DNA of 64,000 bases from Affinundibacterium flavidum (lineage in GTDB: Bacteria; Pseudomonadota; Gammaproteobacteria; Burkholderiales; Burkholderiaceae_D). Below are positions 60,377 to 64,000 of the stretch, piece by piece. Within the stretch, counting starts at the first letter, position 1. Every line of letters starts with the position of its first letter. The notes under the pieces are model-generated. The model was given only the letters and a program-made list of their open reading frames with translations, did no database searches and was not told the DNA's origin. A program made the translations under genes and the position numbers. The stretch spans positions 1 through 64,000 of the forward strand of contig NZ_JACOGA010000009.1 of assembly GCF_014284175.1 (NCBI RefSeq). The letters are read 5' to 3'.

Positions 60377-63300
60377 CTAAATCCCACCCTTCAACAAACG
60401 CAACAAAGCCTCAGTATCAAGACGTCCAGCCATTTCTCCACCATCCAATAAGCTATCAGCCAGCTCGCGTTTGTCCGCATGCAGGGCGAGGATTTTTTCT
60501 TCTATGGTGTCTTGTGTGACTAAGCGATAAATCGTGACGGGACGTTGTTGGCCCATGCGGTGGGCGCGGTCTGAGGCTTGGTCTTCTACTGCGGGATTCC
60601 ACCATGGGTCGAGGTGGATAACGTAATCGGCGGCGGTCAGGTTGAGGCCTGTGCCTCCGGCTTTGAGGCTGATTAAAAAGATGTCGCCATCGCCTGCTTG
60701 AAATGCATCGACGCGTTTCTTGCGTTCGGTGGCGGGCGTGCTGCCATCGAGATATTGGTAGGCGATGCCTTGTTCGTCCAGCCAAGCGCGTACGATGGCT
60801 AAGTGATCGACGAATTGACTGAAGACCAGCGCCTTGTGTTTGTTGTCTAGTAGTTCTTCCACTGTATGCTGCAAGACTGCGAGTTTGCTGCCGCTGATTT
60901 TGGCGTTTTTCATGACCAGTTTGGGGTGGCAGCAAAAGCGCCTGAGCTTGGTGATTTCGGCTAAGACTTGCATGGATTTGCCCGCCGTCGGATCGATCTG
61001 TGCGATTTTATCGATGGCTTCTTGGCGCAATGCTTCGTAGAGGTGACGCTCTTCATCGCTGAGTTCTACTTGCAAATTAATTTCTGTGCGCGGAGGTAGT
61101 TCACTCAAGACTTGGGTTTTAGTACGACGCAAGATGAAGGGTTGCAGCAATTTTTTTAGATGTGCGCGCGCTAGTTTGTCGCCACGTTCTATCGGGTGGG
61201 CGAACTTATCCGCGAAGTGATCTTTTGATCCTAGCAGGCCGGGATTGATGAAGCGGAATAAATTCCACAATTCGCCCAGATGGTTTTCTACGGGGGTGCC
61301 GCTAGCGATCATTTTGAAATCCGCGCTTAAGGCCATCGCTGCCTGACTGCGTTTGGTGGCAGCATTTTTAATCACCTGTGCTTCATCCAATACCACGCTA
61401 TGCCAGTGTTGCGCACTGAACGCCACGCTATCTTGTTGCAACATGCCGTAGCTGGCGATCACGATATCGAATGCGCCTAAATCTTGTAAGGAACGTTCTT
61501 GTTGATAGGCGCGGATTTTTAAAGTCGGAGCGAAGCGTGCGACTTCGGCTTGCCAGTTCATTGCCACCGAAATTGGCGCAATCACCAAGGCTGGACCTTG
61601 TGGTGCGCGATCGACTAGCAGGGCCAGGGTTTGCACGGTCTTACCCAAACCCATATCGTCCGCCAGACAAGCGCCCACACCCCATTGCGCGAGCTTCGCT
61701 AACCACTGAAAACCTTCTAGCTGATAATCGCGCAATTGGGCTTGCAAGGTCGAGGGTACTTGCGGCACAAAATTCGCTAAGGCATCTAGCTTATCGATTT
61801 GTTCGCGCCAAGCTTGGTCGGTTTTTAATTCACCGACTTCATTCGCAAGTTCTGCTAATGCGGAAGCCGCTAAGGCATTGATCCGTACGCCGTCTTTGCC
61901 ACTGAGTTCAGAAAAATGGCGTAATTCGTCGAGACGTTTGCGGAAGCTATCGGTTAGCGCCAGAAAATCATTGTCGCCGAGTTTGAGGAAGCGACCCTTG
62001 CTAGTTTCTGCCATTTGCATCAATTCCCGCAGGGCTAACACGCGACCATCATCAAGCGTCACTTCACCGCCAGCGATAAACCATTCGCCTTGTTTTTTGA
62101 TGCTCAGGCGCAGATTGCCTAGCGAGCGTTGACCGTTTAAGCGGAAGCGTTCACCTTCGGGCCAGACTAGTTGTAATTGTTGTTCCGGAATGGCTTTGAG
62201 TTGGCTGAGTAATTCCAGACATTGCTGTGGATCTTGCCATTGCCATTCATGATTATTTTCTTCGGCTTCGGTGAAGGCGGGACAATTCTTGATCAGTGTT
62301 TGCAGATCTCGCTCTTCCTGCGCCAGATCGCGACTAGCTTGTACGGTTTTGCCTTCATGTTCACCTAAGACATTGCTTGCGCCTTTGCCGGGGGTGAACC
62401 AGCCACCTGTACTGCCCTTATTGATGTCTTGTACTTCACTCAGCGGGCGCACCAGTATTTGTAAACGCAGACCTTCTTTGAGCGGCAATAAATGCGCATA
62501 CAAAGTAGTGTCGGCAGCCACTGTATGTATATGTTGTGCCAGTTCGGGTAGGTCAGAATGAATCGACAGATGCGGTGCGATGGCGGCGATTACATCCACC
62601 AATTGCGCCTTGGCGGCACTCGGTACAGTCAAACCAGAGCCGAGTATGCCGGCGATTTGTTTGATCTCGGGGCTGGAGTTGTAAATTGCCAAACGGGTCG
62701 GCGTTTCTTTGCGCACGACGTAGGCTTGCTGAGCGGTGATTGCGGGTTCTAATTGCAGACTGATATGTGCATTCGCTTCTTTTAAGAACAGCGCCAGTTC
62801 TCCTTGCACGATGTCGATACGTACATCTGGCGCATCAGTCCAATACACCAGCGGATGATTGATCAATAGCGGTAAGGCTTTGTCTGTGTCGAGCTGATAT
62901 TCAACATTGCCGTAATACGAATCGACACCACGTCGCAGGCAGGCCGCTATTTGTTTGTCTTGTTCGCTCAGATACGGCAGGCTGTCTTGTTCTTGCGCTA
63001 GACGTTTTAGCGCAATCGGGCGGCCTTTGCTCCAGACTCCTTTCGCACTCAGTTTTTGCTCGCGGGGTTCTAGTCCCACTTCATCGCGCAGCGAATTTAA
63101 TAGCCACACCAAGCGCTGTTCGCTGGCCGATTTGGTCGCGTCTTTGTCGGCACTCAAATTGAGTTGACTGAGCGCAGTTAAGGCGCGTTGCCAGGATTCT
63201 TCACGTTGCACGACTTGATATAAAGGTGTGCTCTGATGTTGCTCATGCCAGGCGGGTAATTGTGCTGTATTTGCGTAGTGCTTGCTGAGCAGTGCATCCG

Positions 63301-64000
63301 TCTCGGCGGCTAACCAGTGATAACCATGTTGTTGATATTGGCTGAGTGCTGCGCGCAAACGCTGATGTGCATCTTCACGCACAGGTTCGCTTTCCCAGTA
63401 GAGTGCCAAGCCTTCAAATAGGGTTTCTACACTCAGTTCGCGCTGCAATACATAACGCTTGGCGATCAGCGGCACGCCTTTGACCAAATGATTGACCAGC
63501 GCTTCCAGTAGGTAATAGCAAAAGGCATCGTTTTGCTTGATGCTGTCATCTACATGCTCTTTGAGTTTTTGACGATTTAATGGATTGTCTACCGCAAACA
63601 GACATGCGGTGTAGAGCAAGCCTAGTACATCGCCAAAATGGATTTTGCGTTTGCCGGTTTTTTTCTTTTGACCTTTGGCGATCTGTTCTATGTGCACTAA
63701 AGCGTTGCTGTAATCCGCATGGCGAATCGCCTGCGCAAAATCTAAGGTGGCACGATGTTCGTCCAAGCAGTGTGTTTCGAGTTGCGCTAGAAATTCAAAA
63801 TCAGCGCGTAGTAAGGCTTGCCAGATCAATTGCTCAATAATGAAGTGCAAACCTTCGCCCAATTGCTCCAAGTGGGATTGCACGTAGTGATAAGCCTTGC
63901 GACAGTCACTCGCCAGCCAGTTCGCTTGATAAAACAAATCGGATAGCAAGACACCTTTTGCTACATCGGAGAAATGCTCGAAAATTAGAATACCGTGATC
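60377..64000 (-). CDS. SNF2-family DEAD/H-box helicase (5' end outside window)
   Basis: At least 1207 residues; the frame is open to the right edge, and the TTG at 63949 is only internal. After a long N-terminal region comes the SNF2 ATPase: LADDMGLGKTVQTLALL (Walker A), VIAPISVAMNWQ, VVLDEAQVIKN (DEAQ box) and SGTPVENHLGELWNLFRFI. The helicase C domain has [46 protein letters not shown] and DRAHRMGQQRPVTIYRL. This is the bacterial RapA/HepA-distant SNF2 type that translocates on double-stranded DNA. Its last 160-410 bp are repeated four times in the cassette region. Confidence 0.95.
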   Translation of the reverse strand, partial: DHGILIFEHFSDVAKGVLLSDLFYQANWLASDCRKAYHYVQSHLEQLGEGLHFIIEQLIWQALLRADFEFLAQLETHCLDEHRATLDFAQAIRHADYSNALVHIEQIAKGQKKKTGKRKIHFGDVLGLLYTACLFAVDNPLNRQKLKEHVDDSIKQNDAFCYYLLEALVNHLVKGVPLIAKRYVLQRELSVETLFEGLALYWESEPVREDAHQRLRAALSQYQQHGYHWLAAETDALLSKHYANTAQLPAWHEQHQSTPLYQVVQREESWQRALTALSQLNLSADKDATKSASEQRLVWLLNSLRDEVGLEPREQKLSAKGVWSKGRPIALKRLAQEQDSLPYLSEQDKQIAACLRRGVDSYYGNVEYQLDTDKALPLLINHPLVYWTDAPDVRIDIVQGELALFLKEANAHISLQLEPAITAQQAYVVRKETPTRLAIYNSSPEIKQIAGILGSGLTVPSAAKAQLVDVIAAIAPHLSIHSDLPELAQHIHTVAADTTLYAHLLPLKEGLRLQILVRPLSEVQDINKGSTGGWFTPGKGASNVLGEHEGKTVQASRDLAQEERDLQTLIKNCPAFTEAEENNHEWQWQDPQQCLELLSQLKAIPEQQLQLVWPEGERFRLNGQRSLGNLRLSIKKQGEWFIAGGEVTLDDGRVLALRELMQMAETSKGRFLKLGDNDFLALTDSFRKRLDELRHFSELSGKDGVRINALAASALAELANEVGELKTDQAWREQIDKLDALANFVPQVPSTLQAQLRDYQLEGFQWLAKLAQWGVGACLADDMGLGKTVQTLALLVDRAPQGPALVIAPISVAMNWQAEVARFAPTLKIRAYQQERSLQDLGAFDIVIASYGMLQQDSVAFSAQHWHSVVLDEAQVIKNAATKRSQAAMALSADFKMIASGTPVENHLGELWNLFRFINPGLLGSKDHFADKFAHPIERGDKLARAHLKKLLQPFILRRTKTQVLSELPPRTEINLQVELSDEERHLYEALRQEAIDKIAQIDPTAGKSMQVLAEITKLRRFCCHPKLVMKNAKISGSKLAVLQHTVEELLDNKHKALVFSQFVDHLAIVRAWLDEQGIAYQYLDGSTPATERKKRVDAFQAGDGDIFLISLKAGGTGLNLTAADYVIHLDPWWNPAVEDQASDRAHRMGQQRPVTIYRLVTQDTIEEKILALHADKRELADSLLDGGEMAGRLDTEALLRLLKGGI

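Overview
The window looks like the chromosome of a Gram-negative betaproteobacterium, probably Burkholderiales and possibly close to Undibacterium or another Oxalobacteraceae. This is an inference from gene content: an NtrC-type sigma-54 two-component pair, a guanidine-II riboswitch with an SMR exporter, DUF1800/DUF1501 genes, RTX/DUF4214 secreted proteins, and many lipoproteins and PPOX, GNAT and Gfo/Idh enzymes. I saw no rRNA, tRNA or CRISPR.

From 0 to 33.6 kb the content is mostly ordinary. It starts with the tail of an IS110-type transposase, then a histidine kinase with its sigma-54 regulator (362-2996), a HipA-like kinase with a downstream HTH partner (3479-5074), a zinc-ribbon membrane protein with an SPFH-GYF protein (5147-7438), a TIMP-like secreted protein, a GNAT enzyme, and a guanidine-II riboswitch controlling a Gdx/SugE exporter (8899-9284). 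Next come a MazG-like protein, a DUF2306 protein and a secretion-linked cluster (11701-19874) of two tandemly duplicated DUF1800 lipoproteins, a Tat-type DUF1501 protein and an RTX metalloprotease. After these lie an amino acid permease, a hipBA-like locus with two matched palindromic operators, an oxidoreductase, an S41 protease, an MFS transporter with an AraC regulator, a DUF4214 lipoprotein, and a TetR/metallo-hydrolase pair sharing a palindrome.

From about 34 to 56 kb the character changes. Small minus-strand genes of unrelated type lie head to tail, often with the stop codon inside, or the start codon just after, a folded site carrying the R''/R' signatures of integron attC sites. These are gene cassettes. 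Instead of one attI there are at least seven reiterated copies (H, F, G, E, D, C, B) of one module. Its cassette-proximal end resembles an attI core (TTTAAAACAAGTTAGA on the minus strand). Its distal end, in four copies, runs into 164-408 bp of the 3' end of the SNF2 helicase gene that stands intact at 60377-64000. Each module opens a short same-orientation run of cassettes. Non-cassette genes (phytanoyl-CoA dioxygenase, NHL lipoprotein, RTX protein, serine hydrolase) lie between the runs, and a recurrent 20-30 bp motif (AAGAATGGGTGACCCCAA) marks the joints. No integrase gene is in the window. I infer a cassette array that grew by repeated duplication of its own attachment platform plus the end of the neighbouring helicase gene, which is an unusual layout.

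From 56 to 60.2 kb a 1212-bp unit encoding a membrane-anchored cysteine-containing protein is present three times in tandem. It has been placed between the intact helicase and its own, now truncated, module. The SNF2 gene runs off the right edge.
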